From Anoxybacillus mongoliensis (GTDB taxonomy: Bacteria; Bacillota; Bacilli; Bacillales; Anoxybacillaceae), in the NCBI RefSeq assembly GCF_014201515.1, contig NZ_JACHEQ010000007.1, positions 87,782 to 151,781 of the forward strand: 64,000 bases of DNA, read 5' to 3'. Under the pieces are notes generated by a model. It had not been told where the DNA came from, ran no database searches, and was given only the letters and a program-made list of their open reading frames with translations. The position numbers were made by a program, and so were the translations under genes. Each line of letters opens with the position of its first letter. Positions within the stretch are counted from its first letter, which is position 1. Below, piece after piece: positions 1-8,156 of the stretch.

Positions 1-727
1 AATTAATTTCCATCGTCGGTGATAAGCGTGTGTATACGTTCGTTTGAAATGAAAATGACGTATTGGGCATTTTCGATTGAAGCGAATGAATAAGCGACTG
101 AATTGTTGGGATTAATCCAAGCGCATCTAAACTTTTCGGACGAAGTTGTTGGGCATATAGCTTTACATCTTCCATGACACGCCCAAGTTCTTCACGCACC
201 TCTTTCACATATGCATGTAGCTTTTCATCTTGTACACGTTGAATAATATTATCTAAGGCGATGGAAATGCTGTAGAGCGACTGACCAACGCCGTCATGCA
301 ATTCTTGTGCTAAACGTTTATGCTCTTCTTCTTTTGCTTCAGTTAGTTTTTTTACCATCCACTTCGAACGACGTGCTTCCTCTTCTTTTTTCTTCGCTGT
401 TTGATCGCGTAAAACGAGCAAATAATATTTCGCATCATCTTGTTCGAGAATGAGCGCTGTACTCATTTCCACATCAATCAAATGTCCATGATACGTCGGC
501 ATTTCCGATAAGAAATACGGTACTTTTTCCGTTGAAATTAAATAGCATCGCTCTTCTCCTTCCTTCACATCACGCTGTTGGCAAAATGAACAATACGGTA
601 CTTTTTCGCCAAGTTGCCAACCAGTCAGCCGTTTGGCAGCTGGATTCATTTCGACGATCGTTCGCTCATGGTTCATAACAATAATCCCGTCTTGAATGTA
701 TGCAAAAATTTTATCTAAAAATTGCAT
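1..727 (-). CDS. PAS-domain sensor histidine kinase, NarL/DegS type (N-terminal part)
   Basis: Open frame of 242 codons running off the window edge, so the ATP-binding C-terminus is not seen. It starts with ATG at 727 behind a GAGAGGTGAG ribosome site. Residues about 1-110 form a PAS domain (DGIIVMNHERTIVEMNPAAK). Next comes a short linker helix and a HisKA_3 dimerisation domain with the phospho-acceptor histidine in EELHDGVGQSLYSI-like context (AQELHDGVGQSLYSIS). No membrane segment is visible, so it is probably a cytoplasmic sensor that phosphorylates a LuxR-type response regulator located to the left. The PAS domain carries CSFC followed 11 residues later by a third cysteine. This resembles the Fe-S ligand pattern of the oxygen sensor NreB (C-x2-C-x11-C-x2-C), but the fourth position is isoleucine. 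The signal it senses is unknown. Confidence 0.85.
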   Translation of the reverse strand, partial: MQFLDKIFAYIQDGIIVMNHERTIVEMNPAAKRLTGWQLGEKVPYCSFCQQRDVKEGEERCYLISTEKVPYFLSEMPTYHGHLIDVEMSTALILEQDDAKYYLLVLRDQTAKKKEEEARRSKWMVKKLTEAKEEEHKRLAQELHDGVGQSLYSISIALDNIIQRVQDEKLHAYVKEVREELGRVMEDVKLYAQQLRPKSLDALGLIPTIQSLIHSLQSKMPNTSFSFQTNVYTRLSPTMEIN

Positions 728-793
728 GTTCTCACCTCTCTTTCATTATAGGTGAGTGAAAAGATGAAAAGAAAGGACTGACAACGTCAGCCC

Positions 794-2203
794 TTATGAT
801 TGCTTCACAATCGGAAGCTTTTCTCTCGTCCACGCTAAATATCCACCTTTTAAGTTAAGCACTTGTTTGAATCCTTTTGCTTGCAAAATGCTTGCACCAA
901 TTGCTGAACGGGCACCAGAGCGACATTGAACAATATATGTTTTATTCTCTGGAAGCTCATGTAAACGGTCCGCAAGCGTACCAAGCATCATATGTTGTGC
1001 ACCTTCAATATATCCTTCATCCCATTCAGCTTGGTTTCGAACGTCAATGAGATAATAGCGATCGTCTTTTAAATATTGTTGTAGTTGATGGACGTCGATT
1101 TCTTCGTAGCTTTCCACTTCGCCGCTTAAGGCAACGGATGGCTCGATGTATGCTACAACGCGGTCTAACCCGATATAAGCAAGCGCTTTACGAATCGCTT
1201 GTACATCTTCTTGATTGGCGATTAACACAATATCTTGGTCATAGTTAATTAACCAGCCTGCCCAGTTCGTAAATGACTTGTTAAACGGAATGTTGATTGC
1301 CCCTGCATAATGCGCCTTCGCAAACTCTTGAGACGGACGGACATCTAAAATAAACGCTCCGTTTGCTTTATATTCATTGAGTTGTTCGATCGTTTGCAAT
1401 GCTTGTACTTCTTCGTCATTTAAATACGCAGGGCCAATTTTGTTTACTTTCTTCATCATCGCAAAATATTTTGGTGGCTCTGGTTGACCTGTAAGCAATA
1501 GTTTCACAAATTCTTCTTCATCTTCGATTTGTAACGCCCAGTTGTTCAATTTTTCATATCCAACCGTTGAAACAGGAACAGCTCCAAGCGCTTTTCCGCA
1601 TGCGCTTCCTGCTCCGTGTGCTGGCCATACTTGTAAGTAATCCGGGAGCGCTTTGAATTTTTTCAAAGATTGGAACATTTGACGAGCGCCAACATCTGCT
1701 GTGCCAGCAACTCCTGCTGCTTTTTCAAGTAAGTCTGGGCGACCGATATCACCGACGAAAACGAAGTCACCTGTGAAAATACCCATCGGCTCTGTTGAAC
1801 CGCCACCTTTATCTGTTAAAATGAACGAAATATGTTCTGGTGTATGACCTGGTGTATGAAGCACTTTAAACTCCACATTACCAACTGTAAAAGTGCTTCC
1901 TTCTTTCACAAGCTCATAATCGACTTCATCTAAATATTGATATTTCCAGTTCGCATCTCCTTCATCAGATAAATAAAGTTTTGCCCCACAACGTTTGGCT
2001 AATTCTTTCGCTCCTGAAACGAAGTCCGCATGAATGTGTGTTTCTGTTGCGGCAACAATTTGCAATCCTTCTTTTTTCGCTGTGTCGATATACCAATCCA
2101 CATTGCGACCTGGATCGATAACGATCGCTTCTCCTGTACGTTGACATCCAACTAAGTAAGACATGTGCGCTAATTGCTCATCGAAAAATGAACGAAATAA
2201 CAT
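794..2203 (-). CDS. cstB: CstB-like persulfide dioxygenase / double rhodanese
   Basis: 469-residue cytoplasmic fusion of a metallo-beta-lactamase-fold persulfide dioxygenase (residues about 1-245) with two rhodanese domains. The Fe(II) site shows as THIHADF and HTPGH. The first rhodanese domain lacks the catalytic Cys (LIANQ at the loop), and the second has VQCRSGARS. Choosing the third possible start (ATG at 2203, about eight bases after GGAGGGG) places cysteines at positions 20 and 202, matching the conserved Cys20 and Cys201 of staphylococcal CstB; the in-frame TTG at 2218 overlaps the ribosome site. CstB oxidises low-molecular-weight persulfides to thiosulfate. Here it is the last gene of an operon with sulfide:quinone oxidoreductase, consistent with sulfide detoxification. 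Confidence 0.9.
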   Translation of the reverse strand: MLFRSFFDEQLAHMSYLVGCQRTGEAIVIDPGRNVDWYIDTAKKEGLQIVAATETHIHADFVSGAKELAKRCGAKLYLSDEGDANWKYQYLDEVDYELVKEGSTFTVGNVEFKVLHTPGHTPEHISFILTDKGGGSTEPMGIFTGDFVFVGDIGRPDLLEKAAGVAGTADVGARQMFQSLKKFKALPDYLQVWPAHGAGSACGKALGAVPVSTVGYEKLNNWALQIEDEEEFVKLLLTGQPEPPKYFAMMKKVNKIGPAYLNDEEVQALQTIEQLNEYKANGAFILDVRPSQEFAKAHYAGAINIPFNKSFTNWAGWLINYDQDIVLIANQEDVQAIRKALAYIGLDRVVAYIEPSVALSGEVESYEEIDVHQLQQYLKDDRYYLIDVRNQAEWDEGYIEGAQHMMLGTLADRLHELPENKTYIVQCRSGARSAIGASILQAKGFKQVLNLKGGYLAWTREKLPIVKQS

Positions 2204-2219
2204 GTACATCCCCTCCAAA

Positions 2220-2744
2220 TTATTTATGTTTGTTTGCTACATCAAGTAACGTTTCTATATATTTCACCCCATCTTGAATCAATGGGTGTTTTAACAAACG
2301 GTACATACGTAAGAGCGATACAGTGGATGAGTCGCGTTCGCGTTGAAAACGTTCGTTTGTTTCTTTTAAAATGTTTAATCCTTTTTCAATTGGAACAATA
2401 TCCTTTGCTCCTTCTATCGCATATGCCATCGACTCACGATCGTTGATCACGCTTGTGACAAACGAAATGAACTCTTCTGCTTTTTGTAACCACTGGACGA
2501 GCGTCGGCAACAGTTGAATGAGCGTTGCGAGCGCTTCAATGTGCTCTGTTGTCAATCGAAATGGTGCTGCTTTTTCTTCAAATTCTGTAAACAACGCTTC
2601 AAGCGACTGTTTATCGTTCATGACATGCTGAACAACTGCGATTTTTTCTTCTACCGATTCCATTGCTTCTTTTAGTTGTGGGAGTTTTTCAATAAAATAA
2701 CGGAGTGCCTCTTGTTGTTCTTCATTTTCAATTAGTTGTAACAT
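2220..2744 (-). CDS. DUF1641 family protein
   Basis: 174-residue, highly charged and mostly helical protein without signal peptide or membrane segments, preceded by a GGGGGGAG ribosome site. The region around residues 80-130 (TLVQWLQKAEEFISFV...INDRESM) fits the DUF1641 family, small proteins found next to NAD(P)/FAD oxidoreductases such as formate dehydrogenase (YrhD) or sulfide:quinone oxidoreductase. It lies 12 bases after the sqr stop and 16 bases before the cstB start, so it is very likely co-transcribed with both. Function is not established; an accessory or partner role for the quinone oxidoreductase is an inference from context. The family assignment rests on overall character and neighbourhood. 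Confidence 0.7.
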   Translation of the reverse strand: MLQLIENEEQQEALRYFIEKLPQLKEAMESVEEKIAVVQHVMNDKQSLEALFTEFEEKAAPFRLTTEHIEALATLIQLLPTLVQWLQKAEEFISFVTSVINDRESMAYAIEGAKDIVPIEKGLNILKETNERFQRERDSSTVSLLRMYRLLKHPLIQDGVKYIETLLDVANKHK

Positions 2745-2756
2745 ATTCTCCCCCCT

Positions 2757-3956
2757 CTACATAAGTCCTTTTAACATGCCGTTCCAATAGACGATCGGTA
2801 ATAAGTTTCGTTTCATAATATACATGCTTAACCGCTCTTTTGATTGATCAAATGGGAACGTTTCTTGTGGATTTTTATCATAATCAAACTCTGCTAAAAC
2901 GAGCTTATTATAACCAGTTACGAGCGGGCATGATGTGTAACCATCGTAACGTGCTTTTAACGGTTTTCCATTCATGTGTGCTAGTAAATTTTCAGCGACA
3001 ACCGGCGCTTGTTTTCGAATGGCTGCCCCTGTTTTTGACGTCGGTAAGTTTGTGCAATCACCTGCGCCAAATACGTTTTCATACGTTTTATGCTGCAGCG
3101 TATATGGATCGACATCGACCCATCCTGCCGCGTCCGCTAATGGACTGTTCTTAATAAACGCTGGTGGTCCCATTGGCGGCGTCACGTGAATCATATCGAA
3201 ACTTAATGTAAAACGTTCATTCGTATCGAGATGTTCAAATGTTGCTTTTTTTGCCTCACCATCAATTTCAACCAATTCGACACGATATTTTGTTTCAATA
3301 TTTTTTCGTTGAATAACTTGTTCAAGCGTATCGGCATATCGTTTCACCGCAAAAATGTTTGGTAACCCTGAGGCGAAAATGATGTTTGTTTTGTCACGCA
3401 CACCGGACTGACGGAAATAATCGTCAGCTAAATACATAATTTTTTGTGGTGCACCGCCGCATTTCACTTGTGTGCTCGGCTGTGTAAAAATCGCAGTGCC
3501 GCCGCGGAATTTGCGAATGTTTTCCCATGTGCTTTGCACATAATCGTATGAATAGTTACTGCACACACCGTTTTTGCCGATCGTTTCTTTCAGTCCTTTA
3601 ATTTGATCCCAGTAAATTTCAACACCCGCTGCAACAACTAAATAGTCGTAACGAACCGTTGAACCTTCTTTCGTTTTTAACGTATTATTTTCTGGCGAGA
3701 ACGTATCGACCGCTTCTTTCAACCATTTTGCTCCGTCTGGGATAAGTGATGCTTGCTCGCGAACAGAATCCTCAACTTTAGCCGCCCCACCGCCAACAAG
3801 CGTCCAAAGCGGTTGATAATAATGTTTATCTGATGGATCAATAAGCAGCACTTGTCCATGTAATTGACGATTTTTTCTTAACAGACGTGCTGCAATGGAA
3901 ATCCCTGCTGAACCCGCTCCAACAATTGCTACTTTTACATCATAGACGTTCGCCAT
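2757..3956 (-). CDS. sqr: sulfide:quinone oxidoreductase-like flavoprotein
   Basis: 399-residue FAD-dependent oxidoreductase. The N-terminal dinucleotide-binding motif is VAIVGAGSAGISIAARLLR (residues 9-27), followed by a typical HYYQPLWTLVGGG segment. Cysteines in VKCGGAPQK (mid-protein) and YTSCPLVTGYN (C-terminal) match the redox-active pair of type II sulfide:quinone oxidoreductases. These are membrane-associated enzymes that oxidise sulfide to protein- or thiol-bound persulfide and pass electrons to quinone. The start is ATG at 3956 after AAAGGAGCGATGAACG. It is the first gene of the sqr-DUF1641-cstB operon, so its persulfide product would be the substrate of the CstB-like enzyme. A CstR/CsoR-type operator-like palindrome lies about 75 bases upstream. 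Confidence 0.88.
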   Translation of the reverse strand: MANVYDVKVAIVGAGSAGISIAARLLRKNRQLHGQVLLIDPSDKHYYQPLWTLVGGGAAKVEDSVREQASLIPDGAKWLKEAVDTFSPENNTLKTKEGSTVRYDYLVVAAGVEIYWDQIKGLKETIGKNGVCSNYSYDYVQSTWENIRKFRGGTAIFTQPSTQVKCGGAPQKIMYLADDYFRQSGVRDKTNIIFASGLPNIFAVKRYADTLEQVIQRKNIETKYRVELVEIDGEAKKATFEHLDTNERFTLSFDMIHVTPPMGPPAFIKNSPLADAAGWVDVDPYTLQHKTYENVFGAGDCTNLPTSKTGAAIRKQAPVVAENLLAHMNGKPLKARYDGYTSCPLVTGYNKLVLAEFDYDKNPQETFPFDQSKERLSMYIMKRNLLPIVYWNGMLKGLM

Positions 3957-4030
3957 CGTTCATCGCTCCTTTTGTATCCGCTTTCAAAATTATTTTCTTA
4001 ACTTAATTACATTGTATATGTTGTTAACTT

Positions 4031-4048
4031 ATATACCCATAGGGGATT
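4031..4048. promoter_or_regulatory. CstR/CsoR-like operator between sqr and the two-component genes
   Basis: The divergent intergenic stretch holds ATATACCCATAGGGGATT, a near-palindrome of the TACCC...GGGGTA kind that CsoR-family repressors (including the persulfide sensor CstR) bind. The position suits control of the minus-strand sulfide operon. No CsoR/CstR gene is visible in the window, so the regulator would be encoded elsewhere. The match is by eye and to a short consensus. Confidence 0.45.
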
Positions 4049-4128
4049 TCCCTTATCTTTTTTGACACGATGTTTTCACTCATTTTTCATCAACATTTGA
4101 TATTATGGAAGAAAAAAAGGTGATGAGG

Positions 4129-4800
4129 ATGAAAGTGTTGCTTGCAGAAGACGATATATATTTAGGTGAACTCATCGTCCATTTATTAAAGAAAAAAGGA
4201 GTCGAGCATATAGACTGGGTGCAAGAAGGAGAAGATGCCTATGACTACGCCCTCGCATCATTTTACGATGTGATCATTTTAGATTGGATGTTACCAAATG
4301 GCGACGGCGTTAGCATATGTCAACGTCTAAGAAAAAACGGGTATCACGGAGCGATTTTAATGTTAACCGCGAAAGATGCGGTTCAAGATCGCGTTGAAGG
4401 ACTAGAAGCTGGAGCGGACGATTATTTGGTAAAACCGTTTGAAATCGACGAGCTCATGGCGCGACTGAAAGCGTTAGCGCGACGTTCGTTTGCGCCGATT
4501 CAAGAGGAAATCGTTCGCTGGGGAGCGTTTGAAGTCAATCGTACAAGTCATACATTGATGAAAAACGGAGAGCAAATTATATTAACCCCACGTGAATTTC
4601 AACTACTTGATCTATTATTGCAAAATAGAGGACGGGTTCTAACGCGTGACATCATTCTCGATCGCATTTGGGGATATGATGCCGATGTGTCGATGAAAAC
4701 AATTGATGCCACCGTGAAGTTGTTGCGTAAAAAAATTGGCGACGAACATCAGCAGCTTATTAAAACGGTGCGTGGGGTGGGATATACCATTGAAAAATAG
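4129..4800 (+). CDS. OmpR/PhoB-family response regulator
   Basis: 223-residue response regulator. The receiver domain (residues 1-115) shows the acidic pocket LLAEDD, the phospho-acceptor Asp in VIILDWMLPNGDG, the Thr in MLTAKD and the Lys in DDYLVKPFE. The C-terminal winged helix (residues about 128-223) ends with VKLLRKKIGDE...TVRGVGYTIEK, typical of OmpR/PhoB. ATG at 4129 is chosen because AAAGGTGATGAGG sits directly before it; the in-frame ATGs at 4105 and 4123 lie before or inside that site. It overlaps the kinase gene, so the two form a cognate pair. Downstream genes for a His/Met-rich membrane protein and PspA suggest an envelope-stress role, but that is inference. Confidence 0.93.
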   Translation: MKVLLAEDDIYLGELIVHLLKKKGVEHIDWVQEGEDAYDYALASFYDVIILDWMLPNGDGVSICQRLRKNGYHGAILMLTAKDAVQDRVEGLEAGADDYLVKPFEIDELMARLKALARRSFAPIQEEIVRWGAFEVNRTSHTLMKNGEQIILTPREFQLLDLLLQNRGRVLTRDIILDRIWGYDADVSMKTIDATVKLLRKKIGDEHQQLIKTVRGVGYTIEK

Positions 4801-6151
4801 TATGCGATCTTTTTTCCATCATTCCGATATGTTTCGCCGCACACAATGGCGATTAACTGCCACATATAGCGGTATTCTCATCGCTTTTTTAGCCATTTTT
4901 ATCGCGATTGTTTCTTTTCTTATTCATACCGTTATTACAAATGACCAAGAGCGACGCATTCGCACGCTCGCCGAACAAGAAGGTCAAACCATTCAAAACA
5001 TGCTAGAAGAACAATCGTTTATCGGATGGCCTGCCGACCAAAATGTTATTTTCTTAAGTGAAGATCAACTATTTTTTTACGTCGTTGACACACGTGGACG
5101 ATTGATGATGGGGGACGAAGTAAATAAAGGATTGCGTCCGCTCCTTCTTTCGACGCTTCAACCGTGGACGCCAGAAAAAGACGAATTGAGATATGTAGAA
5201 ATAACTGTCCCTCATCATCGTCATGAATTAAAACGATTCCGTGCAAATGAATTAAAAATATTAACGGCTGCCCGCCCAGTAATTGTTGACCGACAACTTA
5301 TCGGCATTTTATATGTCGGCATGGATGTCACAAGCATGTTTCGTTTGCTGAAATGGTCTACATTCATTTTATTAGGGCTTGGAGCTTTATTTATTGTGGT
5401 GGCCGTTGCTTTTAGTTATTTCATGTCAAAACGGGCGCTCGTCCCCATTCAAGATGCTTACAATCGCCAACGTCAATTTGTGGCGGATGCTTCTCATGAA
5501 TTGCGAACGCCGCTTAGCGTCATTTTTTCTTCTGTTGAGGCGTTAAAAATGGATATGTCATTAACGTCCGATGAGTTTAGCCGAAAAACAATTAAACGTC
5601 TAGAAGACGAAACGAAACGAATGACAAAACTCATTAACGATCTTCTCACCCTTGCGCGCACAGACGATGCAAAACTACAAATCGAAAAAAAACCGTTTGA
5701 TTTGCGGGCATGTGCAGAACATACGTTACAATCGTTACAAGAACTCGCAAACAAAAAACAGATTGCCCTTCATTTTCATGCCCCCGAACAAATTGAATTT
5801 GTTGGGGATGCTGATAAATGCACGCAACTGTTATACATTTTGCTTGATAATGCGATCAAATACACGCCCGATGGAGGAACAGTTTCTCTTTCGCTAGCCC
5901 AACATATAACGAAACAACGAAAGGTTGTTACAATTTCTGTAACTGACACAGGCATCGGCATCGCTCCTGAACATCTTCCGCGCATTTTTGATCGTTTTTA
6001 TCGTGCAGACAAAGCGCGAACGCGACAAATTGGCGGACACGGACTTGGGCTTTCCATCGCAAAATGGATTGTCGAAGCACACGAGGGAAACATTCAAGTA
6101 CAAAGTGAAGTGGGCAAAGGAACGACATTCACTGTCATCTTTCCTCATTAA
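4790..6151 (+). CDS. membrane sensor histidine kinase (HisKA/HATPase)
   Basis: 453-residue kinase when read from TTG at 4790, which has GGGGTGGG upstream and overlaps the regulator stop by 11 bases; ATG at 4802 is an alternative with no clear ribosome site. Membrane segments lie at about residues 26-49 and 185-209 and bracket an extracellular sensor loop of about 135 residues. The H box is FVADASHELRTPLSV, followed by an N box (LLDNAIKYTPDGG), G1 (VTDTGIGI) and G2 (GGHGLGLSIAKWI) ATP-binding motifs. It should autophosphorylate and pass phosphate to the regulator encoded just upstream. The stimulus cannot be read from the sequence. Confidence 0.93.
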   Translation: MKNSMRSFFHHSDMFRRTQWRLTATYSGILIAFLAIFIAIVSFLIHTVITNDQERRIRTLAEQEGQTIQNMLEEQSFIGWPADQNVIFLSEDQLFFYVVDTRGRLMMGDEVNKGLRPLLLSTLQPWTPEKDELRYVEITVPHHRHELKRFRANELKILTAARPVIVDRQLIGILYVGMDVTSMFRLLKWSTFILLGLGALFIVVAVAFSYFMSKRALVPIQDAYNRQRQFVADASHELRTPLSVIFSSVEALKMDMSLTSDEFSRKTIKRLEDETKRMTKLINDLLTLARTDDAKLQIEKKPFDLRACAEHTLQSLQELANKKQIALHFHAPEQIEFVGDADKCTQLLYILLDNAIKYTPDGGTVSLSLAQHITKQRKVVTISVTDTGIGIAPEHLPRIFDRFYRADKARTRQIGGHGLGLSIAKWIVEAHEGNIQVQSEVGKGTTFTVIFPH

Positions 6152-6177
6152 CGTGCACAAATGTGGCACGTTTTTTT
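6150..6177 (+). terminator. rho-independent terminator after the two-component genes
   Basis: AACGTGC and GCACGTT form a 7-bp stem around a 9-base loop, followed by seven T residues. The stem begins inside the kinase stop codon. The downstream membrane protein/pspA pair may therefore have its own promoter in 6178-6230. Confidence 0.75.
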
Positions 6178-6245
6178 CTTTTTCACCTAATTTTCTCTTT
6201 TCGCTTGTACAATTCAAACTGTAAATGACAAAGGAGGTGGAAAAA

Positions 6246-6728
6246 TTGAAAAAGCGGACCATTTTCTTCTTGTTAGGCGGGGTGATCGTTGTCGCCATAT
6301 TGGCGCACATGGCCACCTATTTCATGCACATCGGTTGGAGCGGACGCATGCCAGAAGCACACATGATGGAAATGGGAAAACATCATCGAGCATTCGGTCA
6401 CCATGGTCCACAAATGATGCGACCACACAGCATGCCGATGTTCGGATGGATGTCTTTCCTCATTCAACTCGCATTTCTGGTCATCGGATGGGTTATTTGG
6501 AAAGCGACGAAAGGTCCCGGTAAATGGATTGGCGGTGCGCTGATGGCGATTGGTCTCGTTGCGCTTTTACCAAAAGCGTTGCTTGCCGTTTTAGCGATCG
6601 TTGCCGCTTACGTTTTATTTAGACGAAAGACGAAGCCATCAACTGCATTCGAACCATTCGTTCCGCCTGTACAAAACGGTAGCTTTTTAGATGAATGGGA
6701 AAAAACAATTCAAAAGGAGGAAAAATAA
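6246..6728 (+). CDS. His/Met-rich membrane protein preceding pspA
   Basis: 160-residue protein of unknown family. TTG at 6246 is the likely start because a near-perfect AAAGGAGGTGG lies 6-15 bases upstream; the in-frame ATG at 6225 lies before that site. Segment 1 (FFLLGGVIVVAILAHMATYF) is followed by a loop of about 45 residues very rich in His and Met (HMMEMGKHHRAFGHHG and more). Two or three further hydrophobic segments and a polar tail complete the protein. The His/Met loop, probably exposed outside the membrane, is the kind of sequence that binds copper or other soft metals, but this is inference. It directly precedes pspA (ribosome site of pspA lies in its last codons), so the pair resembles membrane-partner/PspA modules such as LiaI-LiaH in arrangement only. 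Confidence 0.75.
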   Translation: MKKRTIFFLLGGVIVVAILAHMATYFMHIGWSGRMPEAHMMEMGKHHRAFGHHGPQMMRPHSMPMFGWMSFLIQLAFLVIGWVIWKATKGPGKWIGGALMAIGLVALLPKALLAVLAIVAAYVLFRRKTKPSTAFEPFVPPVQNGSFLDEWEKTIQKEEK

Positions 6729-7361
6729 ATGGGCATTTTGAAACGTGTGAAACATGTCGTCCTCGCTGACTTGCATGACATCATTGACAAATGCGAAGAC
6801 CCTATTCGCATGACAAAACAATACATTCGTGAACTAGAAGAACAACTTGAACAAGCACAACAAGCACTTGCACACCAATTTGTGCTAGAACAAAAATATG
6901 AGCGTCTCATCGTAGATGCGAAAGAAATGATCGAAAAACGAGCTCGCCAAGCAAAATTAGCTGTAGAAAAAAATGAAGAGCCGATCGCAAAGATGGCTCT
7001 CCAAGAAAAAATCGCCTATGAAAAAAAATTAGAACTATATACGCAACAATACAACACATTAAAAGAAAAAACAACCATTTTAACAGAAAAAGTGAAACAA
7101 TTGTACGAAACGTACGAGCAATTAAAATTGAAACAAATGCAACTCATGACACGCTTTTATGTCGCTGAAACGATGAAACAAATGGACGAAGCCATTGCTT
7201 CTTTCCGTTACGACCATATCGTGAAAGGTTTTGCACGCATGGAAGAAAAAGTCATGTTACTTGAAGCAGAAGCAAAAGCTCGCTCTGTCATTCAAACGAT
7301 GCCCCCTCAATCATTTGATGCGGAAGTCGAGCAGCAGTTAAAGCAATTAAAAGGTGAATAG
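6729..7361 (+). CDS. pspA: PspA/IM30 family membrane-stress protein
   Basis: 210-residue protein that is almost wholly alpha-helical coiled coil. It begins MGILKRVKHVVLADLHDIIDK and has the family hallmark DPIRMTKQYIRELEEQL near residue 22. PspA/LiaH proteins bind the inner face of the cytoplasmic membrane, oligomerise and protect it under envelope stress. The start ATG follows AAGGAGGAAAAATAA, which contains the stop of the upstream membrane-protein gene, so the two genes are translationally adjacent and co-transcribed. Proximity to the two-component system at 4129-6151 suggests regulation by it, although a terminator lies between. A bidirectional terminator follows. Confidence 0.92.
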   Translation: MGILKRVKHVVLADLHDIIDKCEDPIRMTKQYIRELEEQLEQAQQALAHQFVLEQKYERLIVDAKEMIEKRARQAKLAVEKNEEPIAKMALQEKIAYEKKLELYTQQYNTLKEKTTILTEKVKQLYETYEQLKLKQMQLMTRFYVAETMKQMDEAIASFRYDHIVKGFARMEEKVMLLEAEAKARSVIQTMPPQSFDAEVEQQLKQLKGE

Positions 7362-7362
7362 C

Positions 7363-7394
7363 ACAAAAGGTGTCCGCATATGGACACCTTTTGT
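7363..7394. terminator. bidirectional terminator between pspA and the lipoprotein gene
   Basis: ACAAAAGGTGTCC and GGACACCTTTTGT form a perfect 13-bp stem with a 6-base loop. The A/T-rich arms give a U-run on either strand, serving the convergent genes on both sides. Confidence 0.85.
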
Positions 7395-7398
7395 ACGT

Positions 7399-8088
7399 TT
7401 ATGTCGTCCATTCATCATGAATAATTCCAACAAGTTTCCACTGACCGCTTTCTTGTTCAAAAACAAGACGCAAACTTCGCCAGTCCATACCGTTATACTG
7501 TGGATCAAAACCATTAAAATGAAATTCAACGAATGATCCGTTCGGATATGCTTGCTGAATGTTGTTGATCATATTCCCTGTCCCAACAACAACATTATTT
7601 CCAATCATATGCGGATTCGCAAAATCGACATCATAGACGAAACGATCAAAATAGTCTTGAAACGTGAGCTGAATCGGATCACCTGAACCGTCATATGCTC
7701 CCCATTGATACACTTGGGTTGAGGACCATAGGGACGGAAGTTGAGATGCTGAAAACTGTAAATCATGTTGAACATCAATATGACTATACGGACTGAATCG
7801 TACACCAGCTGTGGAGTGGACGTAAGATGAGAGCGTATTCATATCGTGATTTTTTAGCGCATTCACGACATCTAAAGCAACAGATAAAAGAGAGGACGAA
7901 TTGACTTGATTTACCTGGCTTTTTAATTGCTCATTTTCTTGTTGAAGCTGTTTATTTTTCTTTTGTAGTTGTTCAATTGTCGTTTGCTGTTTTGTCATTG
8001 TTTGCTCTAACTGCTTGACATTCGATTGGTTTTGTTGAGCTGTACAGCCAGCAAGTAAAATGATAAACGCTACGATTAATCGTTTCAC
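7399..8088 (-). CDS. putative lipoprotein with coiled-coil stalk
   Basis: 229-residue predicted lipoprotein. Start GTG at 8088 follows AAAGGATGTGAG; the upstream in-frame ATG would put 14 charged residues before the signal peptide. The signal sequence VKRLIVAFIILLAGC ends in a lipobox (LAGC), so the mature protein would be lipid-anchored outside. Residues about 20-60 are a Gln-rich coiled coil (QLQKKNKQLQQENEQLKSQV). The rest is a globular domain of about 165 residues (ALKNHDMNTLSSYVH... to GQWKLVGIIHDEWTT) that resembles NTF2-like small alpha-beta domains in pattern. I do not recognise a named family. It is monocistronic, between two terminators. Confidence 0.8.
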   Translation of the reverse strand: MKRLIVAFIILLAGCTAQQNQSNVKQLEQTMTKQQTTIEQLQKKNKQLQQENEQLKSQVNQVNSSSLLSVALDVVNALKNHDMNTLSSYVHSTAGVRFSPYSHIDVQHDLQFSASQLPSLWSSTQVYQWGAYDGSGDPIQLTFQDYFDRFVYDVDFANPHMIGNNVVVGTGNMINNIQQAYPNGSFVEFHFNGFDPQYNGMDWRSLRLVFEQESGQWKLVGIIHDEWTT

Positions 8089-8134
8089 AATCTCACATCC
8101 TTTTTCTTTTAGTATATCACCTACAAACAAAAAT

Positions 8135-8156
8135 AGATGCCATCATATCGGCATCT
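8135..8156 (-). terminator. terminator of the HD-GYP gene
   Basis: On the minus strand AGATGCC and GGCATCT form a 7-bp stem with an 8-base loop, followed by ATTTTTGTTTG. The stem begins in the HD-GYP stop codon. Confidence 0.7.
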
